Counted from the first letter of the stretch, positions 27,671 through 37,527 are shown. The stretch: 64,000 nt of DNA from Xenorhabdus doucetiae (GCF_000968195.1 NZ_FO704550.1:186001-250000), one strand, 5' to 3'. Program-made: numbers and translations. Notes: generated from the letters alone by a model not told the origin.

Positions 27671-28558
27671 TTACAGGGTTAAATTTTCCAGCAAATAATC
27701 AATAAACACACGGCTCTTACGTTGAAGCTGGGCGTTATTGGGAAATATCGCGGTGATATCCTGCTGCGGTAATGGGTATTCGGGAAATAATGGCACTAAC
27801 TTGCCGGATTTTAGATCAGCATCGATTATCCAGTCTGGCAAAACCGCAACACCGAGACCGGATATGACCAAAGCGCGTATGGCAGAGGGCGAATTAGAGA
27901 TATATTTGGCTTTGCCACGAATGGTAAGAGCGGGATAGGTTGGGTGTTTGAGTTCCCACTGTGTTGGGTGTTGTAAATTGCTATTGGCAATCCAATTAAC
28001 TTTATTGAGATCAGTCGGTTTAGCAATGGGATTCTGTTTAAGCCAAACCGGAGCAGCGACGAGCTGAATACCATAGCTGCCTAAACGCCGGCTTCTCAGG
28101 GAAGAATCGTTTAGCGTACCCAGCCGAATTGCCAAATCAATCCGTTCGGTAATTAAATCATTCAACGCCGAATCTGCAAAATAGCTTATCTCAAGTTGAG
28201 GATGAAGCGAGCAAAATTGGCTGATGAGAGGAAGCAGAAATTTTTCACCAAACTCGGCCGTGGAAGTAAGACGTAATTTGCCCGTTAATGAATGATGCCG
28301 TTCAGCCACATGATCAAAGGCATTCTGGATATTATCAAATATCGCCTTAAAGTCTTGATAAAATGCGTTCCCCGCTTCCGTCAGTGCAATTCCCCGCGTA
28401 TTGCGTATCAATAATGGCACATTTAACGCCTCTTCAAGCACTTTCACGTGAATACTGGCTACGGCTTTGCTGATAAAAAGGCGTTCTGCGGCACGTGTAA
28501 AAGAACCACACTCTACGACCGCGAGGAAAGTTTGTATTCGGTTAAGGTGAGGGTGCAT
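27671..28558 (-). CDS. LysR-family transcriptional regulator
   Basis: It has 295 residues with an N-terminal winged helix-turn-helix (about residues 1-60; FTRAAERLFISKAVASIHVK is the recognition region) and a LysR substrate-binding domain with SALNDLITERIDLAIRLG near 130-147. It is divergent from the MFS gene at 28654 with a 95-base gap, the usual layout for a LysR regulator and its target pump. The inducer is unknown. The whole cassette is absent from the equivalent E. coli position. Confidence 0.88.
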   Translation of the reverse strand: MHPHLNRIQTFLAVVECGSFTRAAERLFISKAVASIHVKVLEEALNVPLLIRNTRGIALTEAGNAFYQDFKAIFDNIQNAFDHVAERHHSLTGKLRLTSTAEFGEKFLLPLISQFCSLHPQLEISYFADSALNDLITERIDLAIRLGTLNDSSLRSRRLGSYGIQLVAAPVWLKQNPIAKPTDLNKVNWIANSNLQHPTQWELKHPTYPALTIRGKAKYISNSPSAIRALVISGLGVAVLPDWIIDADLKSGKLVPLFPEYPLPQQDITAIFPNNAQLQRKSRVFIDYLLENLTL

Positions 28559-28653
28559 TTTAATTGTTAAATTAAATGAAATTCAGTGTTTAAAATAGAT
28601 GAATAGACGCGGTGAGTCAACAGCACTTAAACTCCGGCAACGGAGGAAAAACA

Positions 28654-30024
28654 ATGACTTATCGCTATCGTATAGCCTTGATATTTTTACTTGGTTTTTT
28701 TATAGACTGCGTCAATATTTTTATGTCGGCCATTGCGCTGCCGGATATTGCCAACCAAATGTCGGTGTCTGAATCCCACGTTGCTTGGGTTGCAAACAGT
28801 TATATTTTGGGCTTAACCCTGATTATACCTATCAGTAGTTGGTTGGCTGAACGCTTTGGTACACGGCAGATTATGTCAGTCTCCATGCTCCTTTTTTCTC
28901 TTGCAGCACTATTTTCTGGTCTGGCCGAAAATTTTTATAGCCTGATTGGGTGGCGTTTTGTTCAGGGATTGGGAGGCGGTTTAATCATCCCCGTGGGGCA
29001 AGCATTAACCTTTAGCTTGTTTAAGCAACATGAACGGGCAAAAATCTCGACCTTAGTGATGTCAGTTGCGCTGATTGCCCCCGCAATTTCTCCCAGTTTG
29101 GGGGGCGCAATTGTAGATCACTATAGTTGGCGCTGGGTATTTCTTAGCAATATCCCTTTCAGTTTACTCGCATCAATACTTTCGTTCATTTGGCTGGGTA
29201 ATAATGAAAAAATCGTTGCCCGTAAACCGGATCTCAAGGGATTGTTATTGGTGAGTCTGGTTTTGGTTTGTCTCTTGGTTGGCTTGTCTGCCTATGCTGA
29301 TTCCACATCTCAGTGGCTGCCATTCATTGCATTATTCTGTGGCGGCTTATTCACGGTATTTTACATACGGCATTATCGCCATGTACAAGATGCGATTTTA
29401 GATTTGGCGATAATGAAAAATACACGTATGTGTTTTTCTGTGTGGATATATCACGCAATACCGGGTGTATTTACCGGCGTTAACCTGCTGAATATTTTTT
29501 ATCTTCAACAGCAATTGGGATGGTCGGCAGAAAAAACCGGTTCTCTGATGATCTTATATGCGGTTGGTGCATTTGGTGCGATATTGGTTTGTGGAAAAGT
29601 GTATAACCGCTTAGGTGCTTATCGTTTATTTCTGTGTGGCTTGATACTTCATGCTGTTGGGATTGCGCTCTTGAGCACGATTAATCATAGCCATGATCTG
29701 TTTGGTCTGGTTGCCGCTTATTTACTGATGGGCATCGGTGGCGGCATTGGCGCTAATACCGCACAGACAACGGCGCTGATCGATTTTGCGGGCGAACAAT
29801 TATCCCGTGCCAGCGTTATTTGGAACCTTAATCGTCAAATATCATTCAGTATAGGCGCGGCACTGTTCACGATGATTTTTAATGTATTGCAGCAGAAATT
29901 TATTTCTACTTATGCGTATCACCTTACTTTTGTTCTTGCTGCGATATTGGGTCTATTGCCATTAATCGGATTAAATCAACTGAAAAAACGTGTGGAGAAG
30001 GTATGCAAACGGAACGAGAATTAG
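28654..30024 (+). CDS. MFS drug-efflux-like transporter (DHA2/EmrB-QacA type)
   Basis: It has 456 residues and about 14 hydrophobic helices. The start is MTYRYRIALIFLLGFF, because a CGGAGG site stands 8 bases before it. MFS motif A (SSWLAERFGTRQIM) lies near residue 64-77 and motif C-like SVALIAPAISPSLGGAIVDHYSW near 140-162. It overlaps the next gene by 22 bases, and a divergent LysR gene probably controls it. The substrate is unknown. Confidence 0.85.
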   Translation: MTYRYRIALIFLLGFFIDCVNIFMSAIALPDIANQMSVSESHVAWVANSYILGLTLIIPISSWLAERFGTRQIMSVSMLLFSLAALFSGLAENFYSLIGWRFVQGLGGGLIIPVGQALTFSLFKQHERAKISTLVMSVALIAPAISPSLGGAIVDHYSWRWVFLSNIPFSLLASILSFIWLGNNEKIVARKPDLKGLLLVSLVLVCLLVGLSAYADSTSQWLPFIALFCGGLFTVFYIRHYRHVQDAILDLAIMKNTRMCFSVWIYHAIPGVFTGVNLLNIFYLQQQLGWSAEKTGSLMILYAVGAFGAILVCGKVYNRLGAYRLFLCGLILHAVGIALLSTINHSHDLFGLVAAYLLMGIGGGIGANTAQTTALIDFAGEQLSRASVIWNLNRQISFSIGAALFTMIFNVLQQKFISTYAYHLTFVLAAILGLLPLIGLNQLKKRVEKVCKRNEN

Positions 30025-30407
30025 TGGCTCAACAAAGTGTTATTGAACTACACCAATGGATTGAAAATGTTTTTACCAATCACTTACAACAAGAGTCTGG
30101 AACACTGAATAAGTTGTTGAATAGCTTTGCCTCTGATTTCGCCATGATAACGACGTCAGGGCAATATATGACCTTAGACCAAGTAAAAACGATGTTTAGG
30201 CTAAACATTGGTTCCCGACCTGGACTAAAAATCGAGATTGATGAATGTGAAGTCATTACATCAAACGAACAGTGTGTCGTTTTACGCTATCGTGAAAAAC
30301 ATACCAGAGATGGAAATACGCATAGTCGTTGGTCAGTTGTGAGTATTTCATATATTGATGGGCACCCTCGTTGGCGTTATTTGCATGAGACGGCTATTGC
30401 TGAATGA
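30003..30407 (+). CDS. NTF2-like/DUF4440-type small protein
   Basis: It is a 134-residue cytoplasmic protein with no signal peptide. The layout (helical N-terminus, FASDFAMITTSGQYMTLDQVKTMF, then beta strands with RYREKHTR and SRWSVVSISYIDGHPRWRYLHET) resembles SnoaL/NTF2-like folds such as DUF4440. Its ATG lies inside the end of the MFS gene after a GGAGAAGG site, so the two are translationally coupled. It may modify or bind whatever the pump exports; that is inference. Confidence 0.6.
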   Translation: MQTERELVAQQSVIELHQWIENVFTNHLQQESGTLNKLLNSFASDFAMITTSGQYMTLDQVKTMFRLNIGSRPGLKIEIDECEVITSNEQCVVLRYREKHTRDGNTHSRWSVVSISYIDGHPRWRYLHETAIAE

Positions 30408-30457
30408 GGTTGCTGTGGAAATGTGCAAGATTGGCGATTTTTAGTTTTTTGAGTGCC

Positions 30458-30489
30458 AAAAGCCGAGTGGGAAACCGTTCGGCTTTTTT
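30458..30489 (+). terminator. Terminator of the MFS/NTF2-like operon
   Basis: Stem AAAAGCCGA / TCGGCTTTT with a GTGGGAAACCGT-type loop and T-run. It shares a 21-base core with the ppc terminator. Confidence 0.75.
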
Positions 30490-30606
30490 AGTTTTAATTT
30501 GTTGAAGAAAGATACCCTTCACATTTCTGATAACCCCCTCTTATTTAGAATAAAAAAATAGGATAAAACTGCATCATTTCTTTTTGTCGAATGATGAACA
30601 GTGATA

Positions 30607-31806
30607 ATGCACAAAAATTATCTGAATATATTCTTACTTTTTATCGGGCAAGGTCTTACTGGAACCATCATTTCTTTATTAACGCTCACCTCAACGTTAG
30701 TGGGTCATAAATTGTCACCCACTGATTTTCTATCAACATTGCCAGTGACAGCCACGGTGTGCGGCGCAGCATTGATGGTTTATTACGCTGCAACACTGAT
30801 GGAAAAATATGGCAGAAGAAATGCTTTTGTTATTGGCAACTTGATTGGAATAGTGGGAAGTGGATTGGCGGGAATGGCGATTGTCTATCAATCTTTTGCT
30901 TTTTTCACGTTAGGAACTTTTATTTTGGGAGGATCAACCGTTTTTAATCAATACTACCGCTTTGCCGCGGCTGAGGTTTTTGATGACGCTTCCAGCAAGA
31001 AAAAAGCCATCTCATTGATTATTGGTGGCGGCGTGATTGGTGGGGTATTGGGACCCTATATTGCTACAAAAGGGGCTTACTTGTTACCGGATTATCACTT
31101 TTTGGGCGCATTTTTCCTCTCTGCCATGATATGTGGCCTGACATTGATAACACAGCTCTTTATCCGCCTTCCTGTCGTGCAAAAAGAGAAAATTATCCTT
31201 TTGACAAACAAGGGTAATAATCAGAACGATGATTTTGCCAGTCTGTTAAAATCGAAGTTATTTTTGCTGGCGACGGGGAGCTGCGCGGTAGGTTTTTCCC
31301 TGATGACATTATTGATGAATGCGACTCCGTTAGCGATGCTACATAAACAATTTTCCATTGAAGACAGTGCAGTTGTTTTGCAATGGCATTTTTTTGCTAT
31401 GTACGCCCCTGCTTTGATTCTGCCATTTTTGGTGGATAAGTTTAAAACGGTGAATTTGATTATGTCGGGGGCTGTGTTTTTTCTCATCGGTATGGCTATC
31501 GCTGTTTACTGGGATGAAAAACTCGGTTTTCTGTTTTCGCTGATTTTTGTCGGTCTCGGTTGGGCATTAATGTTTAACGGTGGAACGTTTTTATTGAATG
31601 GATTTATTAATAGTCCATTCAAGCATAAATTGCAGGGATTCAATTCACTGATTACTTATTTGTCTAATATGTTTGCCTCTTTATCTGTCGGCGCTGTAAT
31701 GAGTTATCAGGCAGGCTGGGGGATTTTGAATATTGTGGGTATTGTGATGATTGTAGTGTTTCTCACTATGTTTTTTATCAAAAGTCGAGAACTACAGGGA
31801 ATGTGA
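30607..31806 (+). CDS. MFS transporter of unknown substrate
   Basis: It has about 399 residues and 11 to 12 hydrophobic helices. The motif-A-like loop AATLMEKYGRRNAFV lies near residues 60-74. The charged central loop (KEKIILLTNKGNNQNDD) separates the two six-helix halves. The start is at the ATG at 30607; a GTG two codons upstream is possible, and the ribosome site is weak. No partner gene is adjacent, and metF converges on it. It resembles predicted drug/sugar exporters, but I cannot name the family member. Confidence 0.78.
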   Translation: MHKNYLNIFLLFIGQGLTGTIISLLTLTSTLVGHKLSPTDFLSTLPVTATVCGAALMVYYAATLMEKYGRRNAFVIGNLIGIVGSGLAGMAIVYQSFAFFTLGTFILGGSTVFNQYYRFAAAEVFDDASSKKKAISLIIGGGVIGGVLGPYIATKGAYLLPDYHFLGAFFLSAMICGLTLITQLFIRLPVVQKEKIILLTNKGNNQNDDFASLLKSKLFLLATGSCAVGFSLMTLLMNATPLAMLHKQFSIEDSAVVLQWHFFAMYAPALILPFLVDKFKTVNLIMSGAVFFLIGMAIAVYWDEKLGFLFSLIFVGLGWALMFNGGTFLLNGFINSPFKHKLQGFNSLITYLSNMFASLSVGAVMSYQAGWGILNIVGIVMIVVFLTMFFIKSRELQGM

Positions 31807-31881
31807 ACAGCCCTCATGCTTGAAAGTATAAATTCGCGCAGGCTGTTGTTATTCCCCTTTTTTATCAACTGAATAGTGAAT

Positions 31882-32769
31882 TTATACAGGACGAACCCCC
31901 AATGTATGGCAGATGGCATAACTCAATTCCGCCCGGTTCAGGGTATAAAAATGAAAATCTTTCACACCCTCACGACTGAGGATTTTTACCATGTCCATTG
32001 CAATTGATGCACCGACCAAGTTGCGGCTTTCCGGATCGTCATCCAATCCTTCAAACATTCTGGTCATCCAGCTTGGAATACGAACATTGGTCATGGTGGC
32101 AAACCGTTGTAACTGACGGAAGTTTGAGACGGGCAAAATGCCTGGCACAATTTCTACGTCAATTCCCGTTGCGACACAGCGATCGCGAAAACGCAGATAA
32201 CTCTCTACATCAAAAAAGAATTGGGTAATAGCGCGATTGGCACCGGCATCAATTTTACGCTTTAAATTAATCAGGTCGGCCTGCGCGCTTTTCGCTTCTG
32301 GATGCACTTCTGGATAAGCCGCAACGGAGATATCAAAATCCGCTTCTTGTTTTAAAAGTCCAACCAAATCAGATCCATACATTTCTGGCTTACCACCGTT
32401 AGCCGGTAAATCACCCCGCAATGCCACGATATGACGAATGCCATTTTGCCAATAATCATGGGCAATGTTGCGCAGTTCTTCGCGGCTGGCATCAATGCAA
32501 GTCAGGTGTGGAGCCGCATCAAGCCCCGTTTTTTCTTTAATGCCTTTGATGATGCTATGAGTGCGATTGCGTTCGCCAGAGTTGGCACCATAGGTGACGG
32601 AAACAAATTTAGGTTTCAGCTTGCTCAAGCGATCAATGGATTTCCACAGGGTTTGTTCCATCTCAGTCGTGCTGGGTGGAAAGAATTCAAAGGAAACACG
32701 AATTTGCCCTTCAAGTTCAGCCAGATTCTGATTCAGCGCTTCTCGCTGATTAGCGTGAAAAAAACTCAT
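31882..32769 (-). CDS. metF: 5,10-methylenetetrahydrofolate reductase
   Basis: This FAD enzyme makes 5-methyl-THF for methionine synthesis. The start is MSFFHANQREALNQNLAEL, aligning with E. coli MetF; the ATGs at 32784 and 32790 just upstream are less likely. It has 295 residues. Catalytic Glu lies in VSFEFFPPS (about 28), and HIVALRGDLP, AAYPEVHPEA and TQFFFD mark the FAD/folate sites. Five met boxes lie upstream. In E. coli metF follows metL; here it is about 7 kb downstream and reversed. Confidence 0.96.
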   Translation of the reverse strand: MSFFHANQREALNQNLAELEGQIRVSFEFFPPSTTEMEQTLWKSIDRLSKLKPKFVSVTYGANSGERNRTHSIIKGIKEKTGLDAAPHLTCIDASREELRNIAHDYWQNGIRHIVALRGDLPANGGKPEMYGSDLVGLLKQEADFDISVAAYPEVHPEAKSAQADLINLKRKIDAGANRAITQFFFDVESYLRFRDRCVATGIDVEIVPGILPVSNFRQLQRFATMTNVRIPSWMTRMFEGLDDDPESRNLVGASIAMDMVKILSREGVKDFHFYTLNRAELSYAICHTLGVRPV

Positions 32770-32815
32770 ACCCTGTGCCCTCATGAACAAGCGGAATTTT
32801 TATCCGCTTACCTTT

Positions 32816-32855
32816 AGATGTTTAAATGTTTGTATGTCTATACGTTTAGATGTCC
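32816..32855 (-). promoter_or_regulatory. MetJ operator (five tandem met boxes) upstream of metF
   Basis: Five contiguous 8-mers, AGATGTTT, AAATGTTT, GTATGTCT, ATACGTTT and AGATGTCC, match the met box in register. They start 47 bases upstream of the metF start. Confidence 0.85.
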
Positions 32856-33128
32856 AAATAGAATGCGCGAAGCTGTGTTTTTAGTCAATCGGGAAATGGC
32901 TTATTCCCAATGAGGAATATTCAAAGTGATCAGGAAAGAAATTCATGTTGGGGGAATGTGGCAGTTAATCCTACTGATTAAACAGCAGGATTAAGTAATG
33001 ACTATAGCGGCTATACATCAGATGATTGGTCGAAAACGTACAATTGGGGAACACGACAGGAAGGATAAACAGGTATTAATAATTAATGCCTATAAAAGTA
33101 ATAATATTCTAAGAAAATAACTTATGTG
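32856..33128. other. Intergenic stretch with an unexplained palindrome
   Basis: This gap between the metF operator and a LysR gene has no convincing gene. At 32965-32994 TTAATCCT pairs with AGGATTAA, with inner CTG/CAG pairing, but no T-run follows. A 40-codon reading frame from 32998 lacks a ribosome site and any recognisable similarity. Confidence 0.4.
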
Positions 33129-34037
33129 CTAATTATTGTTCACAAGACGCATGATTATCTGTCTTAACCAACAATGGGCAGTATCTATTTCTCGCCGCTT
33201 GTGCCAAACCATTTTAAAATCAAAAGGAGCGATATCGAATGGTGGCGCAAATATCTGTAAGCTAGGGTCATTTTCTACGCTAACCAAACTACGGTGAGCC
33301 ACTGTGAGAATTAAATCAGTTCCGGAAATGATGTCACGGGCTATTCCCCAATGAGGTAGTTGTACTCTAATTTGTCTATGTAAACCTTCTTTTGATAAAA
33401 CACGATCGATATCGTCTTCAACGCCTGCACGCATAGCTACAGATACATGGGGACGTGCCAGCCAAGAATTTCTATCAAGGTATCCATTTTTTGGAATAGT
33501 TGAAGCATCAGCGAGACAGGAAAACTTTTCGGTAAATAAGATATGAGCATGCAAATCTTCAGGCATTTTTTGGGGGAATACGCCGAAAGCGAGATCAATT
33601 TCGCTATCTACTACATCAACAAGCATCGACTCTCTACTAGTTTGACTTATGGATAGTTCAATATTGGGAGCAATAACGCGGAATGTTCGAATTAAAGTTG
33701 GCAGTAAAACACGGGCTCCATAGTCTGACATAGATAAACGGAATGTTCTTTTTGTCTGAGTTGGATCAAATAATGGAGGCTCAATCAAGGTATGAATTTG
33801 CCCCAAAATCTCACGAAGAGGTATGAGTAATTCTTGAGCTCGGGTTGTTAGTTCGAGCTTACCAGAGCGACGAACTAATAAGGGGTCATTAAACAGGTTA
33901 CGTAAATTTGCAAGTGCATGACTGATTGCGGGTTGACTCTTATGTAGCCGATTTGCTGTACGAGTAATATGCTTTTCGATTAATAATACCTGCAGAGTAA
34001 CTAATAGATTAAGGTCAACATTTCGTAGATTATTCAT
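33129..34037 (-). CDS. LysR-family transcriptional regulator
   Basis: It has 302 residues. The N-terminal helix-turn-helix (about 6-65, HITRTANRLHKSQPAISHAL) begins with the NLRNVDLNLLVTL pattern of the LeuO/NodD-like branch. An effector domain follows (MSDYGARVLLPTLIRTF; VVDSEIDLAFGVFP near 150). It may once have faced the YdcZ-type transporter at 35615, a common pairing, but an IS630 remnant now lies between them. The 254 bases upstream (34038-34291) are AT-rich and include the IS left flank. Confidence 0.87.
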   Translation of the reverse strand: MNNLRNVDLNLLVTLQVLLIEKHITRTANRLHKSQPAISHALANLRNLFNDPLLVRRSGKLELTTRAQELLIPLREILGQIHTLIEPPLFDPTQTKRTFRLSMSDYGARVLLPTLIRTFRVIAPNIELSISQTSRESMLVDVVDSEIDLAFGVFPQKMPEDLHAHILFTEKFSCLADASTIPKNGYLDRNSWLARPHVSVAMRAGVEDDIDRVLSKEGLHRQIRVQLPHWGIARDIISGTDLILTVAHRSLVSVENDPSLQIFAPPFDIAPFDFKMVWHKRREIDTAHCWLRQIIMRLVNNN

Positions 34038-34291
34038 ATTTATTATAATGGAATTTAAAATTTTTAATAAAATACATTAAGTTAACTTATAATTATAGAT
34101 GGTTTTTAAATAAGTAAAATATAGATCACAAATTAGAATATACTGGGTATATTTACAGTTTAATAACTGAGGGTATACTCATCAGATACTAAATGGCTTG
34201 CCAAAATGGTAGGAGTCTCAAAGAAACTCAGTCCTATTTTTGCGAATGTCTTGATTGCAATAAAAGAAACCGCAAAAGGAAGGACTGAGTT

Positions 34292-35331
34292 ATGCTTATC
34301 TTACCACCAACCTCCCGAAATGAACGGCGCCAGATGAAAAAAGTCGTTCAAAAAACCACAGATAAAAATTATGCCCGCCGGATCATGGGCATACTCTGGT
34401 TATGCCAAGGAGAGCCGGTCTCCCAAGTGGCCGATAAACTGTGTTGCGCTGAGTCTTCTGTCTGGCGCTGGATTAAGCGGTTTAGGGAGCTGGGATGGAT
34501 GGGGTTACTCAGTTTACCGGCAGGCCGCCATACCCGATGGCATTTAACCCCCCTTTTGCCTTTTTTTTTCTTTTTTATTGAACTATTTCCCCAACAGTTC
34601 GGTTATTCTGTTTCCCCAATGGACCCTGGCCTTTTTGTTTTTTTAATCAAAAGGTTCTTAAAATCCCCCTTCAATGACCACGCCTTTTCCCTTTTTTCGT
34701 CAACAAGGGATTTTCTGAAGAAGAGCGGCCCCGCCATTCAAGTACCCGTTCCCGAAATATGAAAAAAAATGGCCCGCATTACCGAAGCGCTTCCCCGGCG
34801 TCAGAGAAACATCCTGTTGTTTATGAAGATGAAGGGATATTCACTTGAACCCGAAAATCGGGGCGGGCTGGTATTTTAAAGCCCAGCAAAAACGCATTAA
34901 TACGCCGGGTAAAAAATCAAAAATACTACGTTGCGGGTTGTCTTGATGTCCGGACCAACAAAATTGTTTTTACGGGTTACATGAAGAAAAGCGCTCAATT
35001 ATTTATCAATACGTTAGAAGAATTAAAACGCCAATATCGTCACGCAGAAACGCTCACCGTGATTTTAGACAACTACATTATTCATAAAAGTAAGTCAGTA
35101 AAAGCGTGGTTACGACAGAATCCAAGCGTGACACTTTTATTCCTTCCGGTTTATTCGCCCTGGTTGAACAAAATAGAGCGGTTATGGCAATCGTTACATG
35201 AAACGGTTACCCGTAATCATGGTTGCCAATTTATGTGGCAACTGATTAAAAATGTGAAAATTTTTTTAAAAACGGCGTCAGGAAAAAAGACGTTGAAAGG
35301 AATCAGAAATATCAGAGTCTCAGCATTATGA
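34292..35331 (+). pseudogene. Decayed IS630-family transposase (type d)
   Basis: The N-terminus (MLILPPTSRNERRQMKKVVQ; helix-turn-helix CCAESSVWRWIKRF; LPAGRHTRWHL) is followed by several frameshifts, low-complexity T-runs and in-frame stops between about 34555 and 34980. The C-terminal catalytic part is readable from 34981 (VILDNYIIHKSKSV, LPVYSPWLNKIERLW). It is similar in layout to ISSod10/ISEc33-type transposases. The 283 bases after it (35332-35614) are AT-rich without a gene that I can support. Confidence 0.85.
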
Positions 35332-35614
35332 AAAGGCATTTAGAAATTTCATCAACTCAAGAGAAAAATATCTACAAGAAGACAGTAGAGTTAAGCGTAA
35401 TAAAATATACGTAATTTATTGTCAGAATTCGATAGTATTGCTATTTGAGTGATTATTCAACTGTTTTTATACCTTATAAAATATGGTTGTATTGCTGACG
35501 TAGTAAATTATCTATTATGTGAGAAAAAATCAGAGTTTAAAATAATTCCTTTCTTGTAAAGCGTGATTATTTTAATTAAATTCCTGAATGTCAATTTTCT
35601 CATAATTAAAAATT

Positions 35615-36100
35615 TCAAAATTTATTAGCATTAGTCGTGAAATATTGCACCACAAAAACACCAGAAAAAATTAACACTATCCCAAAGATTCTCCCGAAAT
35701 TCACTTCCTTAATAGGTAATCCCATTAATCCAAAATGGTCAACCAGTGCAGATACAATAATTTGTCCTGTTATCACACATATAATGAAGTTAGTTGCGCC
35801 TAATTGTGGCGTTAGAATAATCGCAGCGGTAATGTAGATAACTCCAGCAATACCACCGAACCAAGACCATATAGGTAAATTTATTACCTGAGTAATTTGT
35901 GGCGTTGGTACTCTCATTGTTAGGAAAACAGGAATAACAGCTAATAAACTCACTAAAAGTGATACCACTGTTCCCCATAATGGATGCCCTAAACTCCGTC
36001 CTAATGCTGCATTGGCACCAGCCTGAAGTGGTACTACAGCTCCGGCGAAAATCGCTCCACATGCCAAAATGGCCGTTGATATTGAGATAGGGGATGTCAT
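35615..36100 (-). CDS. DMT-superfamily transporter, YdcZ/DUF606 type
   Basis: It is a 161-residue inner-membrane protein with five hydrophobic helices. The family-typical N-terminal segment GAVVPLQAGANAALGRSLG (about 20-38) and the LGATNFIICVITGQIIVSALVDHFG segment (about 100-124) are present. The substrate is unknown. It has a possible regulatory link to the LysR gene on the far side of the IS remnant. About 270 bases without a gene separate it from argE. Confidence 0.82.
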   Translation of the reverse strand: MTSPISISTAILACGAIFAGAVVPLQAGANAALGRSLGHPLWGTVVSLLVSLLAVIPVFLTMRVPTPQITQVINLPIWSWFGGIAGVIYITAAIILTPQLGATNFIICVITGQIIVSALVDHFGLMGLPIKEVNFGRIFGIVLIFSGVFVVQYFTTNANKF

Positions 36101-36331
36101 TGGTATTGCCTCAAGTTAATGTTAAGTCACTTTATTATGTTTAACTATATTCCTTGGCTGAGTATCGAGTTCTAGGACTCTGTGATACTAAGCATGTTTT
36201 TCTATATTTGAGTGAAGATGTACCTATTGGATAAGTAACGACCTTAGGGTGTGGTGATTATTAAATATTAATAAAAAGAATTGAAATCATTTTTTTAATA
36301 CAAAATTATTCAAATTATGAATAGTTGTAAA

Positions 36332-36355
36332 AACCCCGATGTACCCACCGGGGTT
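36332..36355 (-). terminator. Terminator of argE
   Basis: Stem AACCCCG / CGGGGTT; on the minus strand a TTTTAC tail follows, just after the argE stop. Confidence 0.7.
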
Positions 36356-36369
36356 ATAGGTAGTGAGAA

Positions 36370-37527
36370 TTACGCTGCACTCAAACAAAAGTGCTCTACA
36401 AGCTGTGAAAGCAGTTTTCTTGTGGGTTCAATAAACGCCATATCCAAAAATTCATCGGGCTGATGCGCCTGTTCAATCGATCCCGGACCTAAGACTAATG
36501 TTGGGCACAATTCCTGAATAAAAGGCGCTTCCGTACAGTAATTGACGGTATCGGCTTTCGTTCCCAACAGTTTTTCAATCACACCGACCAGTTTGTGGTC
36601 TGTCGGGCATTCATAGCCCGGAATGGGGGGATGAAGTTCTGTCACGCTTAGGCGACCCGGCCAGCGCTGTTTTACCGGTTCCAGTGCGTCATTCAGCAAT
36701 TCATCCAAATCCTGCAAGGTCAATCCAGGCAGCGGGCGGATATCCATATGCAGCTCGCAGCAGGCGCAAATGCGATTTGCCGCATCACCGCCGTGAATAT
36801 GACCGAAATTCATGGTCGGATAAGGGATGACAAACGCGGGATTGTGGTAGCGCTCTTGTAAGGTGTGGCGTAGTGCTATCAGTTGGGTAATGGATTCGTG
36901 CATAAGATCAATGGCATTGACACCGCGAGCCGGATCGCTGGAATGCCCTGATTTTCCTTCAATGCGGATCGCAGGGGCGATATGCCCTTTATGGGCGCGA
37001 ATTGGCTGTAATGAGGTGGGTTCGCCAATGATCGCAAAATCAGGCCGAATGTTGGTGTTGGCAGCAAAGTAACGGGCGCCTGCCATGGAGGTCTCTTCGT
37101 CAGCGGTAGCCAGAATATAAAGGGGATGAGACAGCTTACTGATATCAATATCCCGCAAAGCATCAATGATAAAAGCAAAGAAGCCTTTCATGTCAGCCGT
37201 GCCAAGCCCATATAACTTGCCATCGCGTTCGGTCAGGGTGAAGGGATCTTGGGTCCAGCGCCCTGCATCAAAAGGAACGGTATCGGTGTGGCCGCATAGC
37301 AGTAATCCCCCTGAACCACTGCCCAAGGTTGCCAGCAGATTGAATTTGCCTCGCGTTTCAGGGACGGGTTGAATTTCAATGGAGAAGCCGATCTCTGTTA
37401 GCCACTCCGCCAGCAGATTGATAACAACTTCATTATTTTGATCCAGTTCAGCATCGGTTGCACTGATAGAAGGAGCTGCAATGAGCTGATGATATAATTT
37501 AATAAAAGACGGTAATTTCATATTCAC
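36370..37527 (-). CDS. argE: Acetylornithine deacetylase
   Basis: This M20-family zinc hydrolase releases ornithine from N-acetylornithine. It has 385 residues (E. coli 383). Metal-binding motifs are LLCGHTDTVP (about 80), GLGTADMKGF (about 110), the catalytic ATADEETSMAG (about 143) and the IGEPTS site (about 168). It is transcribed divergently from argCBGH across paired ArgR boxes. The start ATG is at 37527; MKLPSFIKLYHQ two codons later is possible. Confidence 0.96.
   Translation of the reverse strand: MNMKLPSFIKLYHQLIAAPSISATDAELDQNNEVVINLLAEWLTEIGFSIEIQPVPETRGKFNLLATLGSGSGGLLLCGHTDTVPFDAGRWTQDPFTLTERDGKLYGLGTADMKGFFAFIIDALRDIDISKLSHPLYILATADEETSMAGARYFAANTNIRPDFAIIGEPTSLQPIRAHKGHIAPAIRIEGKSGHSSDPARGVNAIDLMHESITQLIALRHTLQERYHNPAFVIPYPTMNFGHIHGGDAANRICACCELHMDIRPLPGLTLQDLDELLNDALEPVKQRWPGRLSVTELHPPIPGYECPTDHKLVGVIEKLLGTKADTVNYCTEAPFIQELCPTLVLGPGSIEQAHQPDEFLDMAFIEPTRKLLSQLVEHFCLSAA

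Noticed and set aside
32998..33120. A 40-codon frame MTIAAIHQMIGRK upstream of the second LysR gene
   Set aside because: No ribosome-binding site, no similarity, and length within chance expectation.
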